Positions 27,206 through 36,961 of a stretch of DNA of 64,000 nucleotides are shown here, in pieces (the first letter of the stretch is position 1; each line of letters starts with the position of its first letter). The stretch is from Crocosphaera sp. (GTDB lineage Bacteria > Cyanobacteriota > Cyanobacteriia > Cyanobacteriales > Microcystaceae), in NCBI GenBank assembly GCA_030065735.1, contig JASJDD010000003.1, positions 1-64,000 of the forward strand, in the 5' to 3' direction. Position numbers and translations under genes: made by a program. Under the pieces are notes generated by a model, which searched no databases, was not told where the DNA came from, and saw nothing but the letters and a program-made list of their open reading frames with translations.

Positions 27206-27441
27206 ATGTCTATATTAAACTTAGAAGAAAAAGAATTATTAAACAGTGTTGAAAATGAAGAATGGCAAACCATTGATAATGTTGATGCAGAAATTAAACG
27301 TTATCAAACCTACGCAAATCATCATATCAATCAAAAACACATACCAGTAAGTAGGGTGGGCAATGCCCACCTTACGATTTAACAACAGAAATATTACATA
27401 AATACTTGCAAGGAGAACTAATAGAAAAAGTCAATTCATGA
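27206..27441 (+). pseudogene. Broken CopG/BrnA-like antitoxin gene interrupted by a palindromic repeat
   Basis: From the ATG at 27206 the frame reads NEEWQTIDNVDAEIKRYQTY, the N-terminal pattern of BrnA/CopG-like antitoxins, and stops at 27382. Downstream, in another frame, it continues DLTTEILHKYLQGELIEK (to 27441), which is the C-terminal pattern of the same family. Between the two lies the 25-base palindrome at 27351-27375. The usual middle (a ribbon-helix-helix segment ending in PYQTLI) is missing. So an internal deletion plus a repeat insertion has inactivated the gene. Confidence 0.65.
27351..27375. repeat. Minimal palindromic repeat family C
   Basis: A 25-base near-perfect palindrome, GTAGGGTGGGC with GCCCACCTTAC, inserted in the antitoxin remnant. 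Confidence 0.75.
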
Positions 27442-27513
27442 AATATAATAAAACTGCGATCGCTGATTTATGACAGAAAAATTAATAGGATAATTTGATG
27501 CACTTAGGAAAAA

Positions 27514-27666
27514 TATAGCATTTCCTGGACTCATGAGGTACACTTAAGATTCAACTTCTGAACTCCCGAACTCCCGAACTCCCGAACTCCCGAACTCCTG
27601 AACTCCCAAACTCCTAACTCCTAAAACTAGAAGAGTTTGTACCTCACAAGTATGGGAACTGCTATA
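27514..27666 (-). repeat. MITE-like repeat family A, full copy 3 (inverted)
   Basis: A 153-bp copy in reverse orientation with about eight CGAACTCC-type units in its core. It lies upstream of aspS, about 150 bases before the start codon. Confidence 0.88.
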
Positions 27667-27817
27667 TAAACTTAATCTTAAAAAAAATAGACCGTTAAAC
27701 CCAACACAGTTCAAAAGGACAACAATAAGAGATAATGGAAAGTACGTCTCAATTTTAGTCAGTGTCAAGAGAAACAAGACACAACTGAAGTACAATAACA
27801 AATTAGATAAATTCCAG

Positions 27818-29614
27818 ATGCGAACCCATTATTGTAACCACTTAAAAGCAACGGATATTAATAAAACTGTCACCCTGTTTGGATGGGTTGATCGCCGTCG
27901 AGATCACGGTGGAGTAATTTTCATTGATCTACGCGATCGCACAGGCATCGTGCAAATTGTCAGCGATCCCCAACGTACCCCTACATCCTATCCCATTGCT
28001 GAGACGTTACGCAACGAATATGTGGTCAAAATTATCGGACAAGTGAGTAAGCGTCCCCCAGAGTCTTTAAACCCAAAAATTCCCACAGGGGAAGTAGAAA
28101 TTTATGCAGAGTCCATTGAGTTATTAAATGGCGTTAATAAACAACTTCCTTTTGTGGTTTCTAGTTTAGATGCAGAGTTAGTAAAAGAAGAAACTCGTCT
28201 CAAATATCGCTATTTAGACTTAAGACGCGATCGCATGGCTAAAAACTTACAATTACGCCATGCTGTTGTTAAAGCGATGCGTCGTTATCTCGAAGATGAA
28301 CAGCAGTTTATGGAAATAGAAACCCCCATCCTGACTCGTTCTACTCCTGAAGGGGCAAGGGATTATTTAGTACCTTCTAGAGTTAACCCTGGACAATGGT
28401 ATGCACTGCCTCAGTCTCCTCAATTATTTAAACAATTATTGATGGTATCAGGATGCGATCGTTACTACCAAATTGCTAGATGTTTTCGTGACGAAGACTT
28501 ACGGGCCGATAGACAGCCTGAATTTACGCAATTAGATATGGAAATGAGTTTCATGTCTGAAGATGAAATTCTAGAACTGAATGAAGGATTAGTTTGCTCT
28601 ATTTTTAAAGCAGTCAAAAATCTTGATTTACCTCGTCCTTTTCCTCGCTTGACGTATCAAGATGCCATGAATAAGTATGGCACAGATCGCCCAGACACTC
28701 GCTTTGATCTAACTTTAGTTGACGTTTCCGATATTGTAAAAGATAGCGGTTTCAAAGTGTTCTCAGGGGCAGTAAAAAATGGAGGTAAAGTAAAAGTTTT
28801 ACCCATTCCTGGGGGGAATGATGTTATCTCTAACGTTCAAATAAAACCAGGAGGTGACTTATTTAAAGAAGCAACGGATGCAGGTGCAAAAGGGATCGCT
28901 TATATCCGGGTTAAAGAAAATAATAAACTAGATACCATTGGGGCGATTAAAGATAATTTAACAGAGGAACAAAAAGCTGAGTTATTAGCAAGAACTGGGG
29001 CAAAACCTGGATATTTGTTATTATTTGGTGCAGGAGATACAGATACAGTAAATAAGTCTTTATCTCGCTTAAGATTAGTGGTTGGTCAACGCATGAATTT
29101 AATTGATCCTGAGAAAATAAACTTACTTTGGATCACAGAATTTCCTATGTTTGAATGGAATGCCGATGAGAAGCGTTTAGAAGCATTGCACCATCCTTTT
29201 ACTGCCCCTAATTTAGCAGATTTAGACGATTTAGCCACCGCAAAGGCGCAAGCGTATGACTTGGTTTATAATGGGGTAGAAATTGGTGGCGGAAGTTTAC
29301 GAATCTATCAAAAAGAAATCCAAGAAAAAGTATTTGAAACCATTGGGTTATCGTTAGAAGAAGCCTATAATAAGTTTGGCTTTTTGTTAGAAGCATTTGA
29401 GTATGGAACGCCACCTCATGGGGGTATTGCTTACGGGTTAGATCGTCTCGTTATGCTATTAGCAGGAGAGGACTCTATTCGTGATGTTATCGCCTTTCCT
29501 AAGACTCAGCAAGCCAGTTGTTTGCTGACAGAAGCCCCCGCTTCCGTTGATAGTAAACAGTTGAAAGAATTACAAGTAAAATCCACTTATAAACCGAAGA
29601 CAAAAGAGGATTAA
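27818..29614 (+). CDS. aspS: Aspartyl-tRNA synthetase
   Basis: A 598-residue class II aminoacyl-tRNA synthetase that charges tRNA(Asp) (or tRNA(Asp/Asn) in non-discriminating forms). N-terminal OB fold with [15 protein letters not shown]; class II motif 2 in [20 protein letters not shown]; a bacterial GAD insertion at about 300-420; and motif 3 in [19 protein letters not shown]. Length matches bacterial AspRS (about 590). The start ATG at 27818 gives MRTHYCNHL, typical for cyanobacterial AspRS. Confidence 0.97.
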   Translation: MRTHYCNHLKATDINKTVTLFGWVDRRRDHGGVIFIDLRDRTGIVQIVSDPQRTPTSYPIAETLRNEYVVKIIGQVSKRPPESLNPKIPTGEVEIYAESIELLNGVNKQLPFVVSSLDAELVKEETRLKYRYLDLRRDRMAKNLQLRHAVVKAMRRYLEDEQQFMEIETPILTRSTPEGARDYLVPSRVNPGQWYALPQSPQLFKQLLMVSGCDRYYQIARCFRDEDLRADRQPEFTQLDMEMSFMSEDEILELNEGLVCSIFKAVKNLDLPRPFPRLTYQDAMNKYGTDRPDTRFDLTLVDVSDIVKDSGFKVFSGAVKNGGKVKVLPIPGGNDVISNVQIKPGGDLFKEATDAGAKGIAYIRVKENNKLDTIGAIKDNLTEEQKAELLARTGAKPGYLLLFGAGDTDTVNKSLSRLRLVVGQRMNLIDPEKINLLWITEFPMFEWNADEKRLEALHHPFTAPNLADLDDLATAKAQAYDLVYNGVEIGGGSLRIYQKEIQEKVFETIGLSLEEAYNKFGFLLEAFEYGTPPHGGIAYGLDRLVMLLAGEDSIRDVIAFPKTQQASCLLTEAPASVDSKQLKELQVKSTYKPKTKED

Positions 29615-29674
29615 ACATTGCCAGAGACGTTCCTCAAAATGTCTCTAAACCTATTTAATAAGAGAAAAGATATG

Positions 29675-29740
29675 GTAAGGTGGGCAAATTGGAAAAAACT
29701 TATTACATGATTAGAGATTATTATTTTTTGCCCACCCTAC
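29675..29740. repeat. Palindromic repeat family C
   Basis: GTAAGGTGGGCAAA at the left and TTTGCCCACCCTAC at the right, with an AT-rich middle, between aspS and bioF. Confidence 0.7.
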
Positions 29741-29761
29741 AATTGAGGTTTAAAAAGTTTT

Positions 29762-30943
29762 ATGATTTCTGGTATTAATAACGATAATGACTTAGAATTT
29801 ATTGAAAGGGAGTTACAAGAAAGAGAAAAAAGTAATAATTTAAGACAATTAAATAGTGTTTATCCAAAAGATGCAGTTACAGTTATTAAAAATGGCAAAA
29901 GTTTAATTAATTTTAGTTCTAATGATTATTTAGGACTCTCCAAACACCCCAAAATTATTGCAGCCTCTCAAGACTATCTTAACCAATATGGAACGGGATC
30001 AACTGCGTCCCGCTTAGTCACTGGAACCTATGATATTCATGAAAAATTAGAGCAAAAATTGGCAAAATTATGCGGGAAAGAATCAGCATTGCTATTTAAC
30101 ACGGGATTTCAGGCTAATACAACCATTATTCCTACTTTAGTTAATCAACAATCCCTAATATTATGCGATCGCTTAATCCATAGTAGCCTTCTACAAGGTA
30201 TTCTTTTGAGTAAAGCCCAATGGAAACGCTATAAACACAATGATTTAAACCATTTGGATAAATTACTTCAAAAAGCAATTTTACAGGGCTACAATCGTAT
30301 TTTAATCGTTACTGAGACAGTTTTTAGTATGGAAGGTGATCGAAGTGATGTGGATGCTTTGATTCAACTTTCTCAACAATATAATACACTTCTTTACCTC
30401 GATGATGCCCATGCTTTAGGTATCATGGGAGAGAAGGGCATGGGACTGACAGCGAACAAGTCAGGAATTGATATTAGTTTAGGAACTTTTGGCAAAGCAA
30501 TAGGCAGTTTTGGGGCGTTTATTACTACCTCTAAACTAATGCGTGATTATTTAATTAATTGTTGTCCAGGGTTCATTTATACCACTGCTTTACCTCCTGC
30601 TGTTATAGGTTCTATTGATGCTGCTTTTGATATCATTCCTCGCTTAGATCAAGAAAGGAAATATTTATTGCAACAGGTAAATTATGTACAAAATAAACTG
30701 AAAAATTTAGGGTATCAAGTTCTAAATTCTAATTCTCCTATTATTCCTGTAATTATTGGTGATGAAATGCAAGCCCTGAATTTATCACAATACTTAGAAA
30801 AGAATGGTATTTTAGCTACTGCAATTAGACCCCCAACTGTTCCGAAAAATACTGCAAGAATTCGTTTAGTTTTATCAAGTCAACATCAACCCGAACACAT
30901 TAATTATCTTATTGATTTATTACAACAGTATCATGAATTTTAA
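29762..30943 (+). CDS. bioF: 8-amino-7-oxononanoate synthase
   Basis: A 393-residue PLP enzyme that condenses pimeloyl-ACP with alanine in biotin synthesis. It has the substrate-binding stretch NFSSNDYLGLSKHP, GTGSTASRLVTGTYDIHEKL, and LYLDDAHALGIMGEKG. The PLP lysine is in DISLGTFGKAIGSFGAF. First gene of a three-gene biotin unit; the next gene starts 11 bases before its stop. Confidence 0.95.
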   Translation: MISGINNDNDLEFIERELQEREKSNNLRQLNSVYPKDAVTVIKNGKSLINFSSNDYLGLSKHPKIIAASQDYLNQYGTGSTASRLVTGTYDIHEKLEQKLAKLCGKESALLFNTGFQANTTIIPTLVNQQSLILCDRLIHSSLLQGILLSKAQWKRYKHNDLNHLDKLLQKAILQGYNRILIVTETVFSMEGDRSDVDALIQLSQQYNTLLYLDDAHALGIMGEKGMGLTANKSGIDISLGTFGKAIGSFGAFITTSKLMRDYLINCCPGFIYTTALPPAVIGSIDAAFDIIPRLDQERKYLLQQVNYVQNKLKNLGYQVLNSNSPIIPVIIGDEMQALNLSQYLEKNGILATAIRPPTVPKNTARIRLVLSSQHQPEHINYLIDLLQQYHEF

Positions 30944-31628
30944 AGGAGAAATTATTGCTTATCATGGTTGGGGTTTTGATAGAAATTTCTGGAAAAACTG
31001 GCAATCAATATTATTAGCTAATTTTCAATTTAAAGCTTACGATAGAGGATATTTTCAAGATAAAAATTGTCCAAAATTTGAAGATACTAATCTAAATAAG
31101 ATTATTTTTGCTCATTCTTTTGGGTTACATTTATGTCCTTTAGAACAAATTAAACAAGCTAATATACTCATTCTTTTTAATAGTTTTGATGAATTTCATC
31201 CTGAGAATGACAAGCAAAGAAAACGATCAAAATATGCTTTAAAACTAATGATAAATGAATTTAGAAATAATCCTAAAACTGTTCTAGCATCCTTCTATAA
31301 AAAATGTTATTATCCTTTTTCGTCTATTGAACCCAATTATAAAAATGCAAACTGGGAAAAATTAGAACAAGATTTAAACCTATTAGATACATCAAGATTA
31401 GATATAAATATTCTAAAAAAAATACCTAAAATCTATATAATTTATGGTTCAAAAGATAGAATATATATTGCATCTTATAGTCAAAAATTCCATAAAAAAT
31501 TGAGTCAAAATAGTGAATATTATGAAATTAAAGATGCTGGACATGCTTTACCTTTTACTGATACAAAATCTTGCTTAACCATTGTCAATCAAGCATTAGG
31601 AGAAATAGACAATTATGGTATTCATTGA
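30933..31628 (+). CDS. Pimeloyl-ACP methyl ester esterase-like hydrolase (BioG/BioK/BioH role)
   Basis: An alpha/beta-hydrolase of about 231 residues. It starts at the ATG at 30933, overlapping bioF. Features are YHGWGFDRNFWKNW (oxyanion region), FAHSFGLHLC (nucleophile elbow with Ser), YGSKDRI (acid Asp) and DAGHALPF (catalytic His). Its place between bioF and bioC, and the GWGFD motif close to the GWGMD of BioG, make it the esterase that frees pimeloyl-ACP from the BioC-made methyl ester. Which of the known esterase types it belongs to is not certain. Confidence 0.85.
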   Translation: MNFKGEIIAYHGWGFDRNFWKNWQSILLANFQFKAYDRGYFQDKNCPKFEDTNLNKIIFAHSFGLHLCPLEQIKQANILILFNSFDEFHPENDKQRKRSKYALKLMINEFRNNPKTVLASFYKKCYYPFSSIEPNYKNANWEKLEQDLNLLDTSRLDINILKKIPKIYIIYGSKDRIYIASYSQKFHKKLSQNSEYYEIKDAGHALPFTDTKSCLTIVNQALGEIDNYGIH

Positions 31629-32430
31629 ATCAACTAAATGTGAGCAAAAAGAAAAAATAGCGTATAATTTTAGTAAAGGAGTTGCCAACTATTTATATCA
31701 TTCACAAGTTCAAAAACAATGTGCGGAAAAGCTATTAAAACTATCAGAAAAATATGCTTATTCTATTCCTAAAGGACTAATTTTAGAAATTGGTTGTGGA
31801 ACAGGGTTTGTAACTCAGGGACTTATTCAACAGTTTCCTAACCATTATTTAGATATTATTGATATCTCTGATGAAATGCTGAAATATTGTGACGAAAACT
31901 TACAAATTCCTGAGGAACAAAAAAAATTAATTCAATTTCGACAAGTAGATGGAGAAACTATAAAAACAAATCCCAATAGTTATGCTGCAATTTTTAGTAG
32001 TTTTACCGTACAATGGTTTCAAGATATTGTTAATAGTTTAGATCGTTTAATTAATAGCTTAAAACCTCAAGGATTGTTATTAATTGCTTTTCCCAATGAT
32101 GAGAGTTTTCCTGAGTGGAAAAATATGTGTAATGAATTAAATTTACCGTTCACTAGAAATCAATTACCCAATACAGTTGAGTTAATTAAAAACTTATCAA
32201 TTCCCCCTCATAAAACTTATATATATGAAGAAAAAGTGACCATAAATTATAAGAATGCAGCCGATTTTTTTAGAAGTCTTAAAATGATTGGTGCAGGATG
32301 CAATTTAAAGCAACAAAAACTATCAATTCCTGAGATGAAGCAATTAATCAATTACTGGAATAATCAATGCTATCCTAAACCAATAGAAGTAAGTTACGAT
32401 GTTACTTTTTTAATCATTAAATTAATATGA
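31615..32430 (+). CDS. bioC: Malonyl-ACP O-methyltransferase
   Basis: A 271-residue SAM-dependent methyltransferase. The SAM-binding motif is LILEIGCGTGFVTQ, followed by IDISDEML and SFTVQWFQD, which match BioC. BioC primes pimeloyl synthesis by methylating malonyl-ACP. It overlaps the esterase gene by 14 bases and has GGAGAAAT upstream as ribosome-binding site. It completes the bioF-esterase-bioC unit. Confidence 0.92.
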   Translation: MVFIESTKCEQKEKIAYNFSKGVANYLYHSQVQKQCAEKLLKLSEKYAYSIPKGLILEIGCGTGFVTQGLIQQFPNHYLDIIDISDEMLKYCDENLQIPEEQKKLIQFRQVDGETIKTNPNSYAAIFSSFTVQWFQDIVNSLDRLINSLKPQGLLLIAFPNDESFPEWKNMCNELNLPFTRNQLPNTVELIKNLSIPPHKTYIYEEKVTINYKNAADFFRSLKMIGAGCNLKQQKLSIPEMKQLINYWNNQCYPKPIEVSYDVTFLIIKLI

Positions 32431-32478
32431 TATACTAAATATTGTTGCTACATAACCTAGTAAGTTCTATTTTCTATT

Positions 32479-32745
32479 ATGTCTTGGTTTGTGAAAATTG
32501 AAACAGGAATTGTTAATAAGGAAGTCTTTGATCAATATGTTCCTGACCATAAAAAATATGTCCAAGAATTAATTAATCAAGGACATGAAGCAAAAACAGG
32601 ATATTGGGGAGACTATGGAGGGGGGATGTTGTTATTTAAAGCAGGTTCTTTAGAAGAAGCAGAAGCTATCATTAAAAAAGATCCCTTAATTGTTAACAAT
32701 TGTGTTGACTACGAATTACATGAATGGTGTATTGTTGTTGAATGA
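32479..32745 (+). CDS. YciI-family small protein
   Basis: An 88-residue ferredoxin-like-fold protein of the YciI family. It has DHKKYVQELINQGHEAKTG with the conserved His-Asp pair region, LFKAGSLEEAEAIIKKDP and ending HEWCIVVE. Role unknown; family members are proposed minor catalysts. It is 48 bases downstream of bioC on the same strand and may be co-transcribed. Confidence 0.88.
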   Translation: MSWFVKIETGIVNKEVFDQYVPDHKKYVQELINQGHEAKTGYWGDYGGGMLLFKAGSLEEAEAIIKKDPLIVNNCVDYELHEWCIVVE

Positions 32746-32760
32746 ATAGGATGCTAACAC

Positions 32761-33522
32761 CTAATCCTTTTTTTTCTTTTTAGACTGATTAAGCTTCCGT
32801 TTAAATTGTGTTCCAAATGCAATGGCTGTTGCTGTTCCTAGAATAGTAATGGGTTCAGGAACTGGTGAGATAGTAACATCATCAATTGCTAGAGGAATTA
32901 CACCATCAGCAAAAGCTTTAGGGGTAAATAATTGCAATTCATCAAACGTTACCCCAGACAAAGATAGGGTAGAAGATAAATATCGACCGGCTGGATCAAA
33001 TTGAGTAAAATCTGAGATTAACACTGAAGTTGTAGCTACTGACTCTCCTTGAAAAAAGGCTTCTAAAACCAGAGAGTCATCACTTGGGGGTAAAAATGGA
33101 CCGCTAGAACCAAAAGAGGGATTTAGGGTAACTACATCTAAACTAACACTGTCTGAAACTTCGTTAGGGGTAATCATCATCGAACCAAAGGAACCAATAA
33201 GAGACTCCTCAACATTAGGAACACCAAAGGTTAGATAATTTGGACTAGAAAAAAAGGGTTCAAATTCATTGCTTGACTGGATCAAAAATTGAGGCCGGTC
33301 TAATCTAAAGCCTGCTATTAAACTGGAAAATGTAATATCATTATCAGTAACAGTAGAACCAGAAAAACCTGGTGTTAAACTGTCGAAGTTAGCCACAGCA
33401 GCTAAAGAAGGTGTTGCTAACCCTAAACTAGAGATAACCCCTAAAACTAGAATGTTGCGATGGTAATTGAATAGGGGTATGTTAACAGAAGAAAGATTAA
33501 AAACCAAGGCTATACTCCTCAA
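32761..33522 (-). CDS. PEP-CTERM sorting domain protein, secreted
   Basis: A 253-residue exported protein. The N-terminus has a hydrophobic signal (ILVLGVISSLGLATP) with a probable cleavage after PSLA. The middle is beta-rich with no catalytic motif. The C-terminus has SPVPEPITILGTATAIAFG followed by a basic tail KRKLNQSKKKKK, the PEP-CTERM anchor recognised by exosortase. It is likely displayed at the cell surface. The convergent YciI gene ends 15 bases away. Confidence 0.9.
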   Translation of the reverse strand: MRSIALVFNLSSVNIPLFNYHRNILVLGVISSLGLATPSLAAVANFDSLTPGFSGSTVTDNDITFSSLIAGFRLDRPQFLIQSSNEFEPFFSSPNYLTFGVPNVEESLIGSFGSMMITPNEVSDSVSLDVVTLNPSFGSSGPFLPPSDDSLVLEAFFQGESVATTSVLISDFTQFDPAGRYLSSTLSLSGVTFDELQLFTPKAFADGVIPLAIDDVTISPVPEPITILGTATAIAFGTQFKRKLNQSKKKKKD

Positions 33523-33627
33523 AAATACCAGAAAAGTTCATGTTTTCAAATTCGTTAAATAATATAGCACTTTGAGAAATATTTTGGCTAGTCTAAAATA
33601 CAGGATTGATGTAATAAACAAAATGTT

Positions 33628-33764
33628 TATAGCAGTTCTCATACTTGTGAGGTACAAACTTTTATAGTTTTAGGAGTTCGGGAGGGCAGGAGGGCAGGCT
33701 TCGCCTGTGCTACGCAGCAGAAGTTGAATATTAGGTGTACCTCATGAGTCCAGGAAATGCTATA
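33628..33764 (+). repeat. MITE-like repeat family A, full copy 4
   Basis: A 137-bp copy, TATAGCAGTTCTCATAC to CCAGGAAATGCTATA. A family B right-end fragment (CCCAATTGAAAAACTGCTAT) follows at about 33827-33846. Together they fill most of the 354-base gap between the PEP-CTERM gene and the sensor kinase gene; no promoter was identified. Confidence 0.85.
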
Positions 33765-33876
33765 TGGTTTTTTAAACTAAAATTAATCAATTGTTAGTCA
33801 TTAATTAATTAATCTACACTTCCCACACCCAATTGAAAAACTGCTATCATAACAACCATTCCTAATGCTTCTGAAG

Positions 33877-35226
33877 TCAATAAATAGGCAAAATAACTGT
33901 AAATATTGTGCCTTTTTCTAACTCACTTTCCACTTTAATTTGTCCATGATGATTATCCACAATCGCTTTTGCGATCGCCAGTCCTAAACCGGAACCTCCT
34001 GCACTTTTACGAGAAGGATCAACTTGATAAAAGCGATCAAATAAATGGCTTAAAGCTACTTCAGGAACGCCTTTTCCTGTATCTTTTACTTTCACTTGTA
34101 ATTGATGTAAACGATCCCGTTTTATCTTTTGTAATTCTACCTCAACAGAAGCAACTTTTTTGTCTTTTTTTGAGATCGTTTCCTCAGAAAAACTATGTTC
34201 TAACCCATTACTAATTAAATTAGTAAATAGACGGGCTAATTGATCCCAATCCCCTGATAAACTAAAATTATCCTCATTACTTTTAAACCCCGTCGTTAAC
34301 GACGAGGTTTGGTCTGGTTCTACAATATGTAATGATAAAAAAATGCTTTTTTGTTGGGCTAAAATTCTCTGTTCTTCTATTACTTCAATCAAAAGTGCAT
34401 CTAAGGGTATGTTTTGCTGTCTCATTTGTAACATTCCACTATCAGATCTAGCCAAAAATAATAAATCATTGACCAAATTTCCTAAACGTTTCGTTAACCT
34501 TTCTACGACTTTCAACTGTCGTTGTTGTATTTGTGGGTCGCTATTTCCGTAAGCTAAAGCCATTTGTACATTGGTTTGAATCGTGGCAATAGGGTTTCTT
34601 AATTCATGGGAAGCATCGGCTGTAAATTGTTTTAAACTTTGATAAGAATCTCGTATAGGTTGAATAGCTAAACCCGATAAAAACCAACCAATAAACCCCA
34701 CAATAATAATAGTAATTAAAGTTCCCAGTGCTAAATCAAGACTAAGTTGACGAATGGGTTTTGTCACTTCAAACCAAGGATGACTGACTCGTAAATAACC
34801 TAAAATATAGCGGTCTAAATTAATTCTTTGGGTTACTTGTCTGAGAATGCGATCGCCATTAAAATAAACCGTCTCTGCCTGTCGGTTAAGATGAAGGGGA
34901 ATGGTGGGAGGATCGCTAAAGGTTGACCAAACTAACTCTCCTTGAGGGTTAAACCATTCAAGATCAATGTGATCATCTTCCACTGCTTCAGCATTGTCCC
35001 GAAAACTGGCTTCTAGATTAACCTGATAGCGTCCCTGAGACACCGAAACAGACTCAATGACCAAAGAACGGTTAACCACTTCCACAACGTGCTTTAAAGT
35101 GTCATCAACTCGTTCCACTAAGGTACTACGAACATAAAAAAAGACTCCTGTGGCAAACAGAAGTAGCAAAATAGCTGTAACTGTAGTGTACCATAGAGCT
35201 AAACGACGGCGTGTCGCTTGAAACAT
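33877..35226 (-). CDS. Membrane sensor histidine kinase (OmpR-partner type)
   Basis: A 449-residue kinase. TM1 lies at about 10-30 (LALWYTTVTAILLLLFATGV), then a periplasmic sensor domain of about 130 residues, then TM2 near 165-185 (TLITIIIVGFIGWFLSG). The phospho-His is in FTADASHELRNPIATIQ; the N box is NLISNGLEHS; DTGKGVP and GSGLGLAIAKAIVDNHHG form the ATP lid. It resembles RppB/NrsS-type cyanobacterial sensors. No regulator gene is adjacent; an orphan OmpR-type regulator lies at 48.5 kb, but pairing them is a guess. Confidence 0.9.
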   Translation of the reverse strand: MFQATRRRLALWYTTVTAILLLLFATGVFFYVRSTLVERVDDTLKHVVEVVNRSLVIESVSVSQGRYQVNLEASFRDNAEAVEDDHIDLEWFNPQGELVWSTFSDPPTIPLHLNRQAETVYFNGDRILRQVTQRINLDRYILGYLRVSHPWFEVTKPIRQLSLDLALGTLITIIIVGFIGWFLSGLAIQPIRDSYQSLKQFTADASHELRNPIATIQTNVQMALAYGNSDPQIQQRQLKVVERLTKRLGNLVNDLLFLARSDSGMLQMRQQNIPLDALLIEVIEEQRILAQQKSIFLSLHIVEPDQTSSLTTGFKSNEDNFSLSGDWDQLARLFTNLISNGLEHSFSEETISKKDKKVASVEVELQKIKRDRLHQLQVKVKDTGKGVPEVALSHLFDRFYQVDPSRKSAGGSGLGLAIAKAIVDNHHGQIKVESELEKGTIFTVILPIY

Positions 35227-35260
35227 AAGGGAATTAGATAATTCTTAATTGCCCATTATC

Positions 35261-36550
35261 CTATCCCATTTTAACCTGTTTTAAACAAGTTAAATCTACC
35301 TTGCCAAAATGAACACTAAAAGCTAGTTGTAAATTTTCTAAGGATTTGACTAACCAGGGAACCCCCTCTTTGGTAAAGGATTCATAGTGATTAAAGAGGA
35401 TAGAAAAACGCTTTTCTAAATAGGGTTTTACCTTGTTAGAAACTAAAACAACCTTTAGTAATAAACCCATCGTCCGAGTCACTCCCATGTTAGAAATCAT
35501 ATCGACAAAAACGTAGTGATCGGGTTTCTTTCCATTTTCAACGATGAGGAAATTCATTAATTGACTCGCAGTCCGTAACATTAAAAACTCACTGGGTTTT
35601 TGATGATTACACTCAGGTAGGGTATTTTGTAATAATTGATAGAGATTTTTATTAAATTGACCTTTGGAATATTTGGGATCTAAAGAGGTAAGAATATATT
35701 CATAGAGGTCGTCTTTATAACGTCCAAAGCTTTGAGTATGAACCGTATGACTCAGGAAATTTTGGGATAAACTCTTATAGGTATAACCTCCGTCAACCGT
35801 TCCCACAAAATGCTTTAATGCTTGGTTTAATTCTTTATCTTTGAGCAGGGTGGGATTTTTAACGGGGCGAATGATGCGACCTTTTTCGGGAACGACTAAT
35901 TCAGGAGAACGGGACATTTGTGCCAGTCTAACTTTGTAAGTGACATAGCGAGATAAATTGACCTCAAAACGCCTTTCTGTTTGAGTTTTAATTTTTCTGA
36001 CGGTTTGTTGATGTTCTTGACTACTTTCGTCCCCTAAAAGGCAATGATTATAGAGATAGGGATAACGATGAATTAAGTTGCCCACTATGTTAGATTTTTC
36101 AGGAGCGAGTTTATTAATGACCACTCGCGCTAATCGCTGAAGCTTGATATACTGGTCGCACTGGGTAAAGTTTTTGACCAGATATCTTACCCGATTCGCT
36201 GTACCCTGATAACCGCTCCGAGGAGGGGCAAGATTCTCCATAAGTCCAACTAACTCAGGAATAGCAGCATGGGACTGCACATCCATTTGCCAATGGTTAA
36301 TCAGAATATGGCAACAACGGTTGAAGAAATAGTTGAATTGATATTCTTCATTCTTCCTTTTAACGATTTTTTCTAAGGCCGTATAAAGTTGGGGGTCACG
36401 AAATCCTCGCGCTTCGATAAATAAGCGACGAAAATCCTCAACCAACTGACCAGGGGTGTCAGTTCGGATGTGTTGTAAGAAGTAGTCGTAAATAACTTGC
36501 TCTTCTTGAGATCCTTGTTGTCTGGAGTAAGTTTGGGGTAAGTTATTCAT
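35261..36550 (-). CDS. Conserved-looking protein of unknown function
   Basis: A 429-residue soluble, mostly helical basic protein I do not recognise. It has no signal peptide, membrane helix or known catalytic motif. Conserved-looking segments include IEARGFRDPQLYTALEKIV, NYFFNRCCHILINHWQ and VFVDMISNMGVTRTMG. It is encoded 34 bases upstream of the sensor kinase gene on the same strand, so the two may share a transcript. Confidence 0.75.
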   Translation of the reverse strand: MNNLPQTYSRQQGSQEEQVIYDYFLQHIRTDTPGQLVEDFRRLFIEARGFRDPQLYTALEKIVKRKNEEYQFNYFFNRCCHILINHWQMDVQSHAAIPELVGLMENLAPPRSGYQGTANRVRYLVKNFTQCDQYIKLQRLARVVINKLAPEKSNIVGNLIHRYPYLYNHCLLGDESSQEHQQTVRKIKTQTERRFEVNLSRYVTYKVRLAQMSRSPELVVPEKGRIIRPVKNPTLLKDKELNQALKHFVGTVDGGYTYKSLSQNFLSHTVHTQSFGRYKDDLYEYILTSLDPKYSKGQFNKNLYQLLQNTLPECNHQKPSEFLMLRTASQLMNFLIVENGKKPDHYVFVDMISNMGVTRTMGLLLKVVLVSNKVKPYLEKRFSILFNHYESFTKEGVPWLVKSLENLQLAFSVHFGKVDLTCLKQVKMG

Positions 36551-36961
36551 GGCCGTCAGCCCATTTCAATTGATTAATTCAACCTGGGGCTGTAAAATTC
36601 CGTTTAGATTATAGGTAAATTTATCGCCCGCTTTTAGTTTAATGATAGACGTTGCTCAAGCATTTTTAGCTGTCTGGTTTAGGTCAACAGTGTTTATTGT
36701 ATTGCTTCCATATTATAACAATTTAGGAAAGGAGTTTGAAAACTTTTCTCTTTCCAACTTTGTTCATGATTGGTCAGCTAAACCTGCTTTCATAAAGTTC
36801 ACAGTTAAACATACTTTACTTAATGATCTTTGTTTTGTAAAGACATTTCTTAAAGTAACGGAAAAGAACACCTTTTGTATGTGATCTTGATCACGAATTC
36901 TGAATTTTTTTTATTCAGTAAATCTCCTATATTTTCCCAGTATTCATCCCTAAAAACTACT
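36551..36961. other. Intergenic region upstream of murF
   Basis: This holds the divergent promoters of murF and the unknown gene. An 80-codon frame at 36642-36884 has no recognisable features and is judged spurious. The only clear element is the CRP-type palindrome at 36880-36895. Confidence 0.5.
36880..36895. promoter_or_regulatory. CRP-family (SyCRP1-like) binding site
   Basis: TGTGATCTTGATCACG matches the TGTGA-N6-TCACA consensus at nine of ten half-site bases. It sits 67 bases upstream of the murF start. Cyanobacterial SyCRP1 uses this consensus; regulation here is inferred. Confidence 0.6.

Noticed and set aside
27514-27600. Possible CRISPR-like array of short direct repeats
   Set aside because: The units are 8 bp with no spacers and are the core of a family A repeat.
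27544-27801. An 85-codon minus-strand frame upstream of aspS
   Set aside because: Its C-terminal half is the translated 8-bp satellite of a family A repeat ([13 protein letters not shown]).
29618-29650. AGAGACGTT/AATGTCTCT hairpin after aspS as a terminator
   Set aside because: The stem has a wobble pair and no T run follows, so termination cannot be supported.
36642-36884. An 80-codon frame upstream of murF
   Set aside because: No ribosome-binding site, no recognisable motif, and it runs into the CRP-type site.
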